This document shows, piece by piece, positions 1 through 6,723 of a DNA stretch of 12,005 nt; position 1 is the first letter of the stretch; every line of letters begins with the position of its first letter. Source of the stretch: Hippea sp. (GTDB taxonomy: Bacteria; Campylobacterota_A; Desulfurellia; Desulfurellales; Hippeaceae); assembly GCA_015486705.1 (NCBI GenBank), contig WFRG01000042.1, forward strand, positions 1-12,005. Direction: 5' to 3'. Under the pieces are notes generated by a model. The model was not told the origin of the DNA. It saw nothing but the letters and a program-made list of their open reading frames with translations, and did not search any database. The translations under genes and the position numbers were made by a program.

Positions 1-32
1 AGACATAACTACTCAATATATTTAGACCATTC

Positions 33-61
33 TTGATTTAAAAAATTTTATATAGTATAAG
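33..61 (+). promoter_or_regulatory. Probable sigma-70 promoter of the fluoride riboswitch / dynamin-like GTPase unit
   Basis: A -35 box TTGATT (33-38) and a -10 box TATAAG (56-61) are separated by exactly 17 bases in an AT-rich stretch. The expected transcription start, about 7 bases past the -10 box, falls at about 67-69, which is the first base pair of the riboswitch P1 stem. The agreement between the predicted start and the aptamer 5' end supports the call. The same TTGATT-N17 arrangement is seen in front of secA. It is inferred from sequence only. Confidence 0.6.
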
Positions 62-66
62 GATGG

Positions 67-121
67 AAGGCTATGAGGTTAGCCTTAAACGCCCCACCAA
101 AAGGGGATGATAACCTCTACC
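67..121 (+). ncRNA. Fluoride riboswitch aptamer (crcB motif)
   Basis: Three helices of the fluoride aptamer are visible. P1 pairs AAGGCT (67-72) with AGCCTT (81-86). The second stem pairs CCCC (92-95) with GGGG (103-106) around a 7-base A-rich loop. The pseudoknot pairs GAGGTT (75-80, in the P1 loop) with AACCTC (112-117), perfect over 6 bp. Compared from memory with the Thermotoga petrophila aptamer, the invariant bases are kept: A73-T74-G75 match A6-U7-G8 around the Mg-fluoride site, T111 matches U41, and A110/T118 match the A40-U48 linchpin. The AAAC joint after P1 and the TGAT and CTCTAC segments are also kept. The pseudoknot differs at its last two pairs (U-A, U-A instead of C-G, C-G), a compensatory change that keeps pairing. 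The aptamer lies in the leader of the dynamin-like GTPase gene, which is its only downstream gene on this strand. Confidence 0.93.
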
Positions 122-151
122 CAACAAAAACAAAGGTGGAGGTGATTTTTT
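113..151 (+). promoter_or_regulatory. Riboswitch expression platform: Shine-Dalgarno-sequestering / terminator-like hairpin
   Basis: Bases 113-121 (ACCTCTACC) can form a continuous 9-bp helix, with one G-U pair, with 135-143 (GGTGGAGGT), closing a 13-base A-rich loop. The 3' arm contains the ribosome binding site GGAGGTGA (138-145), 6 bases before the ATG at 152. The 5' arm is the same strand that forms the ligand-stabilised pseudoknot (112-117), so the two structures exclude each other. The helix is followed by GA and six T (146-151), so it could also stop transcription. The predicted logic is OFF without fluoride (site hidden, or RNA terminated) and ON with fluoride, as is usual for this riboswitch class. 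Confidence 0.8.
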
Positions 152-1891
152 ATGGAGATCAAATCCATATTAAAAGAAAAAATCAAGGACATAAGCAAAA
201 TCACACCTGAAAGCTCTGCTTTAAAAAAAGTAGAGCAAAAGTTAGATGAAGAGCAGTTTAATTTAGTGATAGTTGGGCAGTTTAAAAGGGGAAAATCTAC
301 CTTCATAAATGCTCTTTTATCTGACAATATAGTTCCATCATCCATTTTACCCCTAACATCCATTGTTACCATAATTCAGTACTCAGATACAAAAAAGGCT
401 ATTGTAAAATTCTTAGACAACCATGATGAAACCGTAGAAATCTCCGAGATAGAAAAATATGTTACTGAGAAGCATAATCCAGAAAATAAACTACAAGTGA
501 AAGAGGTTTACGTTTACCACCCTTCTGAGTACCTAAAGAAGGGCGTAAGAATTATCGATACACCAGGAATAGGCAGCGTTTTCAAACACAACACAGATGT
601 AGCCTATAGTTTCTTGCCCTACTGCGATGCCGCTGTTTTCCTAATGAGCCCAGACCCGCCTTTAGGGGAATCTGAGATTGAGTTTTTAAAAAACGTGAAG
701 GTTTACACAGAAAAATTCTTTTTTGTCTTGAATAAAATAGATATTGTGTCTGATGATGAATTAGACGAAGTTGTTGAATTTAATAAAAACTTATTAAAAG
801 AATACACAGAATCAGAAGATATTAAAATATATCCTATTTCTGCAAGAAACGCCCTTAAAGCAAAATTGAGCAAAGACAAAGACTTATTGGAACACTCCAA
901 AATATCTAAAATCGAGCAGGCGTTGAATGATTTCATAGCAAAAGAAAGAATGAACATAATAGCAACAAGTGTCATAAACGCGCTTTTAAGACATATAAAC
1001 AACGAATTAACCTCATACAAACTTCAGCAAGAAACGCAAAAACTATCCGTTGAAAGCCTAAAAGAAAAGGTAGATAAGTTTTCAAAATTCATCGAAGGTG
1101 TGAAAGAAGAGGCTGAAGAGTATGAGTACATCTTAGATAAACGTATAGATAAAATTTATAAAGAACTAGACGACGAAATTGAGATTTTAAAAGAAAAAGA
1201 ATTACCCAGTCTCATAGAAAAGATGCAGGAACATTTCAAGGAAAAATCAAAGGAAAAAATATCAACAGAGGAATTTGAAAACTATATGACACAGAAAATG
1301 AACGAATACATACTTCAGATTTTTACAAGCTGGAGAAAAGAGCAATCTGATATAATTTCTGAAAAGGTAGAGGCAGTCTACGATGACCTTGCAAAAAAGA
1401 TAAATCAGAAAATAGAAGACATCATAAACACCGCATCTTCGCTATTTGATGTCAAATTGAACGCTTATATAGATAGCGAAAAACTGGTTCAAAAAAGTGA
1501 TTTTTATTTTTTATTAGAAGAACAGATGGGGATTTTAAACATTTTTGCAACAACATTCAGAGCCAAGCTACCATTCTTCATCGGAAAAAGGATAGCACAA
1601 AAGCATATAAAAAACACCGTAGTCGAACTGTTTGATAGGCATTGTGGTCGCGTAAGATACGATTTAGCAAAAAGAGTCAGGGAGACAACATTCAAATTTA
1701 AAGACCAACTTAGGGACAAATTGGACTTGACAATAGAGGCTATTCAACATGCGCTTGATAAAGCCCTCAAGCTCAAAACAGAAAACGAGAAAAAATCAGA
1801 AGAAATCCTCAAAGAGATAGAACAAAATACACGCTTGTTCCTGCAGCACAAAGAAGAGTTAGAAAAGCTCAAAGAGAAACTGTCTACTTGA
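152..1891 (+). CDS. Dynamin-like GTPase, predicted fluoride-riboswitch target
   Basis: This 579-residue protein belongs to the bacterial dynamin-like / large GTPase family, which binds and remodels membranes. The GTPase domain is N-terminal: P-loop GQFKRGKST (42-50), switch I region PLTSIVT (67-73, with the expected threonine T69), DTPGIG (136-141) and NKID (194-197). After about residue 280 it is mainly long charged helices, as in the stalk of this family. A hydrophobic patch at about 455-480 (ILNIFATTF, LPFFIG) could be the membrane-contacting paddle, and a lysine/glutamate-rich coiled coil ends the protein. The start at 152 has a near-perfect GGAGGTGA 6 bases upstream. It is the only gene in its unit and overlaps the convergent SIMPL gene by 8 bases. 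Bacterial dynamin-like proteins often come as adjacent pairs; no partner is in this window. A role in fluoride tolerance is inferred only from the riboswitch; physiological function and exact subfamily are unknown. Confidence 0.93.
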   Translation: MEIKSILKEKIKDISKITPESSALKKVEQKLDEEQFNLVIVGQFKRGKSTFINALLSDNIVPSSILPLTSIVTIIQYSDTKKAIVKFLDNHDETVEISEIEKYVTEKHNPENKLQVKEVYVYHPSEYLKKGVRIIDTPGIGSVFKHNTDVAYSFLPYCDAAVFLMSPDPPLGESEIEFLKNVKVYTEKFFFVLNKIDIVSDDELDEVVEFNKNLLKEYTESEDIKIYPISARNALKAKLSKDKDLLEHSKISKIEQALNDFIAKERMNIIATSVINALLRHINNELTSYKLQQETQKLSVESLKEKVDKFSKFIEGVKEEAEEYEYILDKRIDKIYKELDDEIEILKEKELPSLIEKMQEHFKEKSKEKISTEEFENYMTQKMNEYILQIFTSWRKEQSDIISEKVEAVYDDLAKKINQKIEDIINTASSLFDVKLNAYIDSEKLVQKSDFYFLLEEQMGILNIFATTFRAKLPFFIGKRIAQKHIKNTVVELFDRHCGRVRYDLAKRVRETTFKFKDQLRDKLDLTIEAIQHALDKALKLKTENEKKSEEILKEIEQNTRLFLQHKEELEKLKEKLST

Positions 1892-2591
1892 GATAATAAA
1901 CAACATTAACTACAACCCTAACACGTTTTATATAAGGCGTGTTAGGGTCTCTGTTTGTAATAGAGAAATAACCCTGCCTTGCAGATTTTATTTTCCCTAA
2001 GATAGAATGCGATTCTTGGGCAAATTTCTCGGCTGCTTTTTTTGCATTTTGAATGGCCTCATCAACCATAACAGGTTTTATTTCGTTCAACTTTGTATAA
2101 AGATAAGTAGTATCAAACTTTACATTGGTAGCCATAACGCCCTTTTTATTGAGCTTAAACAGCTCCTTCCCTAAATTCACAACCTTGTCTATTTTATGAG
2201 TGTAGAGCGTTATAACAACTTTACCTGTATACCTGAATCGAGCATTTGAGTTGTAGTTGTTAGCATAGTTATCCGTTATATTAGGCGGAGATATTGAAAT
2301 TTCACTATCATCAAATCCCTCGTTGTTTAAAAATTTTAAAACAGCATCTTTGTCAAAGGAAATCTTTTTATAAAGATTAAAAGGATTATTGTCAGCCACC
2401 GTAAACTCAATAGGATAAATGGCGACATCAGCCTTAACAAGCCTTTCAGATAGTCCTTTAACACTAACAGTTCTCTCAAGAGCCTTAATTTTCAATGCCG
2501 TTTGAGAAACCAAATAAGCTAGCGCCACCAAACCAATAGCTATAAACAAACCACAAAAAACACTCCCTAAATTAGACTCCCTTCTATACAT
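1884..2591 (-). CDS. Membrane-anchored SIMPL domain (DUF541) protein
   Basis: The 235-residue product starts with a short positive N-terminus and one membrane segment (about residues 9-30), followed by a SIMPL/DUF541 domain (YggE/BP26-like) predicted to lie in the periplasm. Family features include the early VSVKGLSERLVKADVA segment (about 42-57), a central alternation of strands and helices, an AIQNAKKAAEKFA helix (about 180-192) and a C-terminal VRVVVNVVYYL strand. The length is normal for the family. There is no convincing lipobox, so it is read as an uncleaved anchor. The biochemical role of SIMPL proteins is poorly defined; YggE has been linked to oxidative stress. It is the last gene of the secA operon: its ribosome binding site GGAGGTGA (2603-2596) contains the stop codon of the upstream alkyltransferase gene, suggesting coupled translation. 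Its 3' end overlaps the convergent GTPase gene. Confidence 0.85.
   Translation of the reverse strand: MYRRESNLGSVFCGLFIAIGLVALAYLVSQTALKIKALERTVSVKGLSERLVKADVAIYPIEFTVADNNPFNLYKKISFDKDAVLKFLNNEGFDDSEISISPPNITDNYANNYNSNARFRYTGKVVITLYTHKIDKVVNLGKELFKLNKKGVMATNVKFDTTYLYTKLNEIKPVMVDEAIQNAKKAAEKFAQESHSILGKIKSARQGYFSITNRDPNTPYIKRVRVVVNVVYYLK
1915..1948. repeat. 11-bp perfect inverted repeat at the convergent gene ends (possible 3'-end hairpin)
   Basis: ACCCTAACACG (1915-1925) and CGTGTTAGGGT (1938-1948) are perfect inverted copies separated by 12 bases, and T-A and G-T pairs can lengthen the stem inward. It starts 24 bases after the GTPase stop codon and lies inside the last codons of the SIMPL gene on the other strand. 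No clear T-run follows on the + strand, so it is not a standard intrinsic terminator. It could mark or protect the 3' end of the GTPase mRNA. Chance occurrence cannot be excluded. Confidence 0.4.
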
Positions 2592-2595
2592 ATCC

Positions 2596-3063
2596 TCACC
2601 TCCTACTCAATTCCACACCCTCCCAAAGAAGAATCCTCTTTTTTAAATCTACCCCTTTAGAATAGCCACCAATACCATTTTTTGCCAAAACTCTATGACA
2701 TGGCACAAAAAATGCAAAACGATTAATGGATAAAAGCCTTGCCGTCGCCCTTGCAAAGCGCTTGTCACCAAACAAAGATAGTGCAACCTCTGAATAGCAA
2801 AAAACCTCTCCAACTTTTGTAGAAACTAAAAAATTATGCAATTTTAATTGTTTTTCGTTTAAATCAGATATATCAAGTAAATCGTAGTCAAAATAGGAAA
2901 AATTCTTGCTTTCAAACACATTGTATACAGAGAGTTTTAAATTTCCTGAAAGCGGATGACCCCGTTGTATGCTTTCAAACGAAATAGCTTTTATCCCTTT
3001 TACATTTGTATCGAAAACTAACCATCTATCAAACGGCGTGTCAATGTAATAACTACTCAACAA
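2596..3063 (-). CDS. ogt: Methylated-DNA--protein-cysteine S-methyltransferase (Ogt type)
   Basis: This protein removes O6-alkyl groups from guanine in DNA by irreversible transfer to its own cysteine. The active-site motif PCHRV lies at 121-125 (C122 is the acceptor). Before it come the GEVFCYSEVA segment (85-94) of the DNA-binding helix-turn-helix and the ARATARLL helix (104-111), which carries the expected arginine finger R105. After it comes GIGGYSKGVDLKKRILLWEG (130-149), typical of the family. The total of 155 residues is close to short Ogt proteins; the N-terminal domain is diverged. The start is not ATG: two TTG codons stand in a row (3063-3061 and 3060-3058). The AAGGA upstream (3072-3068) is only 4 bases from the first but about 7 from the second, so the second may be the true start. 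It overlaps the secA end by up to 11 bases and is followed after 4 bases by the SIMPL gene. Confidence 0.9.
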   Translation of the reverse strand: MLSSYYIDTPFDRWLVFDTNVKGIKAISFESIQRGHPLSGNLKLSVYNVFESKNFSYFDYDLLDISDLNEKQLKLHNFLVSTKVGEVFCYSEVALSLFGDKRFARATARLLSINRFAFFVPCHRVLAKNGIGGYSKGVDLKKRILLWEGVELSRR

Positions 3064-5458
3064 CTATCCTTATGTGATATATTGAAGCAACTGTATCTTC
3101 CTGAATCCTGCGCACCATATCCTCAAATTCATCGAAAGACACTTTTTTATATTCAACAAGAGGGTCTCTTTGGCCATAACCCCTTAATCCCACAGCATCT
3201 CTTAGATAATCCATGTTTTTAAGATGCTCTCTCCAGTGCATATCTACTATCTGAAGGAGAATTTGTCTTTCTAAATTCCTCATCTCCTCTGAACTTATTA
3301 ATTCCTCTTTATCGTTATACTCTTTAATCAATTCCTCCTTCATGTTTTGCATAAGCCTATCTCTCTGCTTTGTCTTTGAAAGTTCCTGCGTATCAATTTT
3401 AAACGTTCTATCAAAAATTCTTTTCATTTCCTTGTTGAAACCATTTGTATCCCAGTTGACTGGATCGATATTTTGGGGAAGGTAAGCATCTGCCAAATCA
3501 TAAACAATTGACTCGACATATCCCAAAATATCGTCCTTAAGGTCTTTGCCCTCCAAAATGCTTCGCCTTTGCTGATAGATTACTTGCCTTTGTTTATTCA
3601 TCACATCGTCATACTCAAGCAAATTCTTCCTTATCTCAAAATTGTAATCTTCAACCTTCTTTTGTGCATTCTCAATTGCCCGTGTAATCATTTTGTTCTC
3701 TATTGCTTCTCCTTCTTCAACGCCCAACTTACTCATCAAAAGCTTTATACGATCAGAACCAAAAATTCTTAGAAGGTCATCCTCTAGAGACAAGAAAAAT
3801 CTAGATTCTCCTGGATCACCCTGCCTGCCTGATCTACCCCTTAACTGGTTATCAATTCTTCTTGATTCATGCCTTTCTGTACCAAGTATAAAAAGACCAC
3901 CCAAATTTTTGCTTTCTTCTGTAAGTTTTATATCAACACCACGACCAGCCATATTTGTCGCTATCGTTACTCTGTGAGGCTCTCCTGCGTGGGCTATAAT
4001 TTCTGCCTCCTTCTCATGGTGTTTTGCGTTTAAAACAGCGTGAGGAATCCTTTTTTTAACAAGCAATTTATGAATCTCTTCAGACTTTTCAACACTTGTA
4101 GTTCCAACTAATACTGGCTGACCTTTCTCGTATCTTTCTTTAATCTCTTTGATTATAGCGTCAACTTTTTCTCTATGAGTTTTAAAAACAAAATCGTTGT
4201 GGTCTATTCTAATAACAGGTTTATTTGTTGGAATCACTACAACATCCAAGTTGTAAATTTCCTTAAATTCCCGTGCCTCTGTTGCTGCTGTTCCTGTCAT
4301 ACCTGAGAGTTTTTCATACATTCTGAAGTAATTTTGAAACGTAATGGAAGCTAATGTTTGAGATTCTTTTTGAATCCTCAAGTGCTCTTTTGCTTCTATC
4401 GCCTGATGTAACCCGTCTGAATATCTTCTGTCTGGCATTAGCCTACCCGTAAATTCGTCGACTATAATGGCTTTACCATCCTTAACTATATAATCTTTAT
4501 CTTTATAATACACTGCATGGGCTTTCAACGATTGATTTACCATATGTAAAATTTCTATATTCTCTATGTCGTACAGGTTTTTAATACCTAAAAGCTTCTG
4601 AATCTTCTCAATGCCAGAGTCTGTTAACACGGCGTTTTTTGCTTTTTCATCAACTTCATAATCTTCGGATTTAAGCTGTCTTACAGCTTTATCAACTTTG
4701 TAATACAAAGAGGATGGTTTATCAGCGACACCAGATATAATTAAAGGTGTTCTCGCTTCATCTATAAGTATTGAATCCACCTCATCAACTATAGCATAGT
4801 AAAAATTTCTCTGAACGTAATCATCTAAAGAATAGCTCATATTGTCTCTTAAATAATCGAATCCGAATTCACTGTTAGTGCCATACGTTATATCTGCAAG
4901 ATACGCCTCTCTTCTTGAACAAGGAACGAGCTTCGTTGTAAATTTTCCTCTATCGTCCCAATCCACCAAAAAGGATTTATTTTGTTGTTGAATAACGCCA
5001 ACCGTAAAGCCCAAAGACAGATATATTGGGCTCATCCACAAAGCATCCCTTTTCGCCAAGTAATCATTAACAGTAACAAGGTGAACCCCTTTTCTTGTCA
5101 TGGCATTGAGGACTAAAGCCAACGTTGCAACAAGTGTTTTTCCTTCACCAGTTTTCATTTCGGCAACCATGCCCTTGTGAAGCACGTATCCACCAACAAG
5201 TTGAACATCAAAGTGTCTCATGTTAACTGTACGCCTTGCCACTTCCCTTGTTAAAGCAAAAGAATCCACTAATATGGCATCCAGATCGCCTTTTTCATTA
5301 TATTGGCTTTCTAACTTTTTAACTTCATCCCTGATTTTCTCATCACTTAGAGACTTAGCCCAGCTTTCCCTATCGTTTATCTTTTTAACATACGGTTGTA
5401 TTGATTTTAATATTCTATCGTTCTGTGTTCCAAAGACCTTCTTTAGTAATCCTAACAT
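3053..5458 (-). CDS. secA: Protein translocase ATPase SecA
   Basis: SecA is the motor ATPase that drives proteins through the SecYEG channel. The ATG at 5458 gives 801 residues beginning MLGLLKKVFGTQNDRILK, the normal SecA start, with GAGGGG close upstream; a longer frame from a TTG at 5509 has no such support. Motifs in order: MKTGEGKT (101-108, Walker A), NDYLAKRDA (131-139), TYGTNSEFGFDYLRDN (191-206), DEVDSILIDEARTPLI (225-240, Walker B), TNMAGRGVDI (about 499-508) and QLRGRSGRQGDPG (about 537-549). Two differences from E. coli SecA: about 17 extra residues between VGV (153-155) and the REAY (183-186) before TYGTN, and an end straight after the helical scaffold (TVASIYHIRIVVE). The C-terminal linker and cysteine-rich zinc tail that binds SecB are therefore absent. 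It is the first gene of the secA-ogt-SIMPL operon. Confidence 0.97.
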   Translation of the reverse strand: MLGLLKKVFGTQNDRILKSIQPYVKKINDRESWAKSLSDEKIRDEVKKLESQYNEKGDLDAILVDSFALTREVARRTVNMRHFDVQLVGGYVLHKGMVAEMKTGEGKTLVATLALVLNAMTRKGVHLVTVNDYLAKRDALWMSPIYLSLGFTVGVIQQQNKSFLVDWDDRGKFTTKLVPCSRREAYLADITYGTNSEFGFDYLRDNMSYSLDDYVQRNFYYAIVDEVDSILIDEARTPLIISGVADKPSSLYYKVDKAVRQLKSEDYEVDEKAKNAVLTDSGIEKIQKLLGIKNLYDIENIEILHMVNQSLKAHAVYYKDKDYIVKDGKAIIVDEFTGRLMPDRRYSDGLHQAIEAKEHLRIQKESQTLASITFQNYFRMYEKLSGMTGTAATEAREFKEIYNLDVVVIPTNKPVIRIDHNDFVFKTHREKVDAIIKEIKERYEKGQPVLVGTTSVEKSEEIHKLLVKKRIPHAVLNAKHHEKEAEIIAHAGEPHRVTIATNMAGRGVDIKLTEESKNLGGLFILGTERHESRRIDNQLRGRSGRQGDPGESRFFLSLEDDLLRIFGSDRIKLLMSKLGVEEGEAIENKMITRAIENAQKKVEDYNFEIRKNLLEYDDVMNKQRQVIYQQRRSILEGKDLKDDILGYVESIVYDLADAYLPQNIDPVNWDTNGFNKEMKRIFDRTFKIDTQELSKTKQRDRLMQNMKEELIKEYNDKEELISSEEMRNLERQILLQIVDMHWREHLKNMDYLRDAVGLRGYGQRDPLVEYKKVSFDEFEDMVRRIQEDTVASIYHIRIVVE

Positions 5459-5487
5459 CTTTCCCCTCTTAAAGTTAATTTCATTCA

Positions 5488-5516
5488 ATATTATTGAACT
5501 AAAGAACAAAAATCAA
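5488..5516 (-). promoter_or_regulatory. Probable sigma-70 promoter of the secA operon
   Basis: On the - strand, TTGATT (5516-5511) and TAATAT (5493-5488) are separated by exactly 17 bases. Transcription would start near 5481, giving a leader of about 23 bases before the secA ATG at 5458, with the ribosome binding site inside it. It lies back to back with the proposed promoter of the BMP transporter operon; the two -35 boxes are 17 bases apart. Confidence 0.6.
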
Positions 5517-5533
5517 CCAAAACAAGAATTTAG

Positions 5534-5562
5534 TTGACCAAAACGATTTATATTGGTAAAAA
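5534..5562 (+). promoter_or_regulatory. Possible promoter of the BMP-family ABC transporter operon
   Basis: TTGACC (5534-5539, five of six consensus bases) is followed after 17 bases by TAAAAA (5557-5562, a weak -10 box). The predicted start near 5568 gives a short leader with GGGAGG at 5579-5584. The octamer ACCAAAAC occurs at 5516-5523 and again at 5537-5544, a 21-bp spacing; the second copy overlaps this -35 box and the first touches the secA -35 box. The weak -10 box and these repeats would suit a regulated promoter, but that is inference. Confidence 0.42.
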
Positions 5563-5590
5563 ACCCAAAAATAATTGTGGGAGGTTTAAG

Positions 5591-6670
5591 ATGAAAAAGT
5601 TACTTGCACTTGTGTTGGCATCGTTAGTCCTGACCCTGTTAGGATTTGGAAATGTAACATACGCAAAACAGGGAAAAATTAAGGCTGCGTTCCTCTACAT
5701 AGGTCCACACAACGACGGTGGATGGAGCCAAGCACACGACGAGGGAAGAATCTATTTGCAAAAACACTTACCGTACGTTATTACAAACTATTCAGAGAGT
5801 GTGCCAGAAGGAGCACCTTGCGAAAAAGTCGTTAGAGATTACATTCACAAAGGATACAAAGTGATTTTTGGCACAAGCTTTGGTTTTATGAATTGCCTAT
5901 ATAACGTGGCAAAGGATTATCCCAATGTAGTTTTTGAACACTGCTCTGGTTACAAAACAAGAAAAAATATGGGCACATATTTTGGTAGGATGTACCAAGC
6001 CGATTACTTAGCTGGACTTGTAGCTGGAATGACAACAAAAAGCAATTATATTGGCTTTGTTGCACCGTTTCCTATTCCTGAGGTAGTTAGGGAAATTGAC
6101 TCATTTACCATTGGCGCAAGAGAAGTTAATCCAAAAGTAACGGTACACGTTATTTGGACAAACTCGTGGTTTAATCCAGTTAAAGAAAGAAGTGCAGCAG
6201 AAACATTTATAGCAAATGGAGCAGACATAATAGTCAGTGGTTGTGATTCTCCTGCCTCCATAGAAGCAGCCAAGAAGGCAGGAATTTATGCAATCGCATA
6301 CGATAGAGACATACATAACAAATTCCCGAAGACTGTTCTCACATCAAGGGCATGGAATTGGGGCGTGTACTATACAAAAGTCTTAAAAGAGGTTCACAAC
6401 GGCACATGGAAGTCTGAAAAATACTGGGGTGGCTTGGAAACGGGTATCGTAAAATTGGGTAAATTCGGTGACACAGTACCAGAAAAAGTAAAAGCCTACG
6501 TATTAAAAAGAGAAAAAGAAATCAAGGAAGGCATATTCAAGGTTTTCGAAGGACCCATCTATGACCAGCATGGTAAATTGATGGTAAAAAAGGGCCAAGA
6601 ATTGCCAGACAAAGACAAACTATCTCTTCAGTGGTTTGTTAAAGGAGTTGTAGGATCTATCCCACACTAA
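5591..6670 (+). CDS. BMP-family ABC transporter periplasmic substrate-binding protein
   Basis: This protein captures substrate in the periplasm and delivers it to the ABC permeases encoded just downstream. The ATG at 5591 gives 359 residues with a classical signal peptide (MKKLL, a hydrophobic core, and likely cleavage after TYA at about residue 25) and a GGGAGG site 6 bases upstream; the frame runs further 5' but has no better start. There is no lipobox cysteine, so it is probably a soluble periplasmic protein. BMP/PnrA-type features include FLYIGPHNDGGWSQAHDEGR near the mature N-terminus, VFEHCSGY (about 118-125), MGTYFGRMYQADYLAGLVAG (about 131-150), IGFVAPFPIPEV (about 158-169) and SRAWNWGVYY (about 257-266). 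Studied BMP-family proteins bind nucleosides or related purine compounds, which is the likely substrate class; the exact ligand cannot be read from sequence. Confidence 0.92.
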   Translation: MKKLLALVLASLVLTLLGFGNVTYAKQGKIKAAFLYIGPHNDGGWSQAHDEGRIYLQKHLPYVITNYSESVPEGAPCEKVVRDYIHKGYKVIFGTSFGFMNCLYNVAKDYPNVVFEHCSGYKTRKNMGTYFGRMYQADYLAGLVAGMTTKSNYIGFVAPFPIPEVVREIDSFTIGAREVNPKVTVHVIWTNSWFNPVKERSAAETFIANGADIIVSGCDSPASIEAAKKAGIYAIAYDRDIHNKFPKTVLTSRAWNWGVYYTKVLKEVHNGTWKSEKYWGGLETGIVKLGKFGDTVPEKVKAYVLKREKEIKEGIFKVFEGPIYDQHGKLMVKKGQELPDKDKLSLQWFVKGVVGSIPH

Positions 6671-6678
6671 GAATAGAG

Positions 6679-6718
6679 GGAGGCAAAGACCTACTTTAGA
6701 GGCTCTGCCTCCTTTTTT
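6679..6718 (+). terminator. Rho-independent terminator / attenuator between the binding protein and ATPase genes
   Basis: GGAGGCA (6679-6685) pairs perfectly with TGCCTCC (6706-6712) around a 20-base loop and is followed by six T (6713-6718). The base of the stem can extend through A-T and G-T pairs into the T-run. It starts 9 bases after the binding protein stop codon and ends 5 bases before the ATPase ATG. Such partial terminators commonly make the binding protein more abundant than the membrane complex. Confidence 0.8.
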
Positions 6719-6723
6719 ATTTC

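Noticed and set aside
85..372. Open frame on the - strand across the riboswitch and the GTPase start
   Set aside because: It lies opposite a strongly supported riboswitch and a GTPase domain and shows no domain features of its own.
5459..5509. Longer secA start at the TTG at 5509, adding 17 residues
   Set aside because: The ATG at 5458 has a good ribosome binding site and matches the normal SecA N-terminus. The extension covers the proposed secA -10 box and leader.
5534..5590. Longer N-terminus for the BMP binding protein starting at TTG 5534
   Set aside because: It would bury the signal peptide behind 19 residues and overlaps the proposed promoter. The ATG at 5591 has GGGAGG at the right distance and begins a classical signal peptide.
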